A stretch of 64,000 nucleotides of DNA from Oasisia sp. SBJ-2009 (Eukaryota; Annelida; Polychaeta; Sabellida; Siboglinidae), in the NCBI GenBank assembly GCA_964017155.1, contig OZ024867.1, positions 7,933,413 through 7,997,412 of the forward strand, in the 5' to 3' direction. The notes beneath the pieces are model-generated. The model made no database searches. It was not told where the DNA came from and saw only the letters and a list, made by a program, of their open reading frames with translations. Of this stretch, positions 63,888 to 64,000 are shown in pieces. The translations under genes and the position numbers were made by a program. The stretch's first letter is position 1, and each line of letters starts with the position of its first letter.

Positions 63888-64000
63888 GTATAAAATGTTT
63901 CTGTAGGATGTTGAGTTGATATCAGATTCCCTCTACTTTTAGTAGCATCATGTCAGTAAGAGTCGTGTGGAAAGGTAAAGCCAAAGACTCCAGGATACGA

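Overview
This window is animal nuclear DNA. Protein-coding exons have consensus GT/AG introns, there are no operons, and most of the sequence is transposable elements and very long microsatellites. The mix of Rex1-, L2-, RTE- and CR1-like LINEs, spliced PIF/Harbinger transposases, a Gypsy-like LTR element, foldback elements and a ZU5-domain gene fits a marine invertebrate such as a mollusc, brachiopod or amphioxus. I cannot fix the species from sequence alone.

Layout. 0-8 kb: two inverted relatives of a membrane-anchored methyltransferase-like gene (3' end at 2-208 on +, full copy at 6518-7429 on -) flank two LINE fragments lying tail to tail near 3508, among large microsatellites. 8-12.8 kb: a four-exon Harbinger transposase with one in-frame stop, and the decayed remains of its presumed partner protein on the opposite strand. 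13-17.2 kb: a nearly complete Rex1/CR1-group LINE on -, with a second, older fragment at 18.6-19.8 kb. 19.8-28.2 kb: several copies, in both orientations, of a dispersed repeat (called R1 here), interrupted by a 620-bp hexanucleotide satellite. 29.2-32.6 kb: a Gypsy-like element on - with LTR, tRNA-Leu primer site, gag and integrase. It has lost protease, RT and RNase H and is split by a 700-bp MITE. 32.7-46.8 kb: an array of diverged repeat units (period about 1.52 kb where intact) carrying short conserved ORFs and CTCF-like motifs. It is invaded by a foldback element, a 3.5-kb RTE-like LINE with a 9-bp target duplication, and a second MITE copy. For both the LINE and the MITE, the uninvaded sister unit is present in this window.

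47-63 kb: the one clear host gene, a + strand spliced gene encoding a ZU5-domain protein. Seven exons join with matching phases (46978-58124), and further 3' exons follow. One candidate 3' exon encodes a transmembrane helix and then stops, suggesting membrane and non-membrane isoforms. The first two visible exons are a tandem duplication. The 6.7-kb intron after them holds two back-to-back near-perfect palindromes with (AT)n cores, a Harbinger transposase cut by the second palindrome, a decayed LINE bracketed by ~115-bp inverted repeats, and an L2-type 3' tail. A nearly intact L2-like LINE lies at 59.6-62.8 kb.

Apart from the ZU5 gene and the methyltransferase-like gene, nothing here looks like a functional host gene. 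No rRNA, tRNA gene or CRISPR array was seen.
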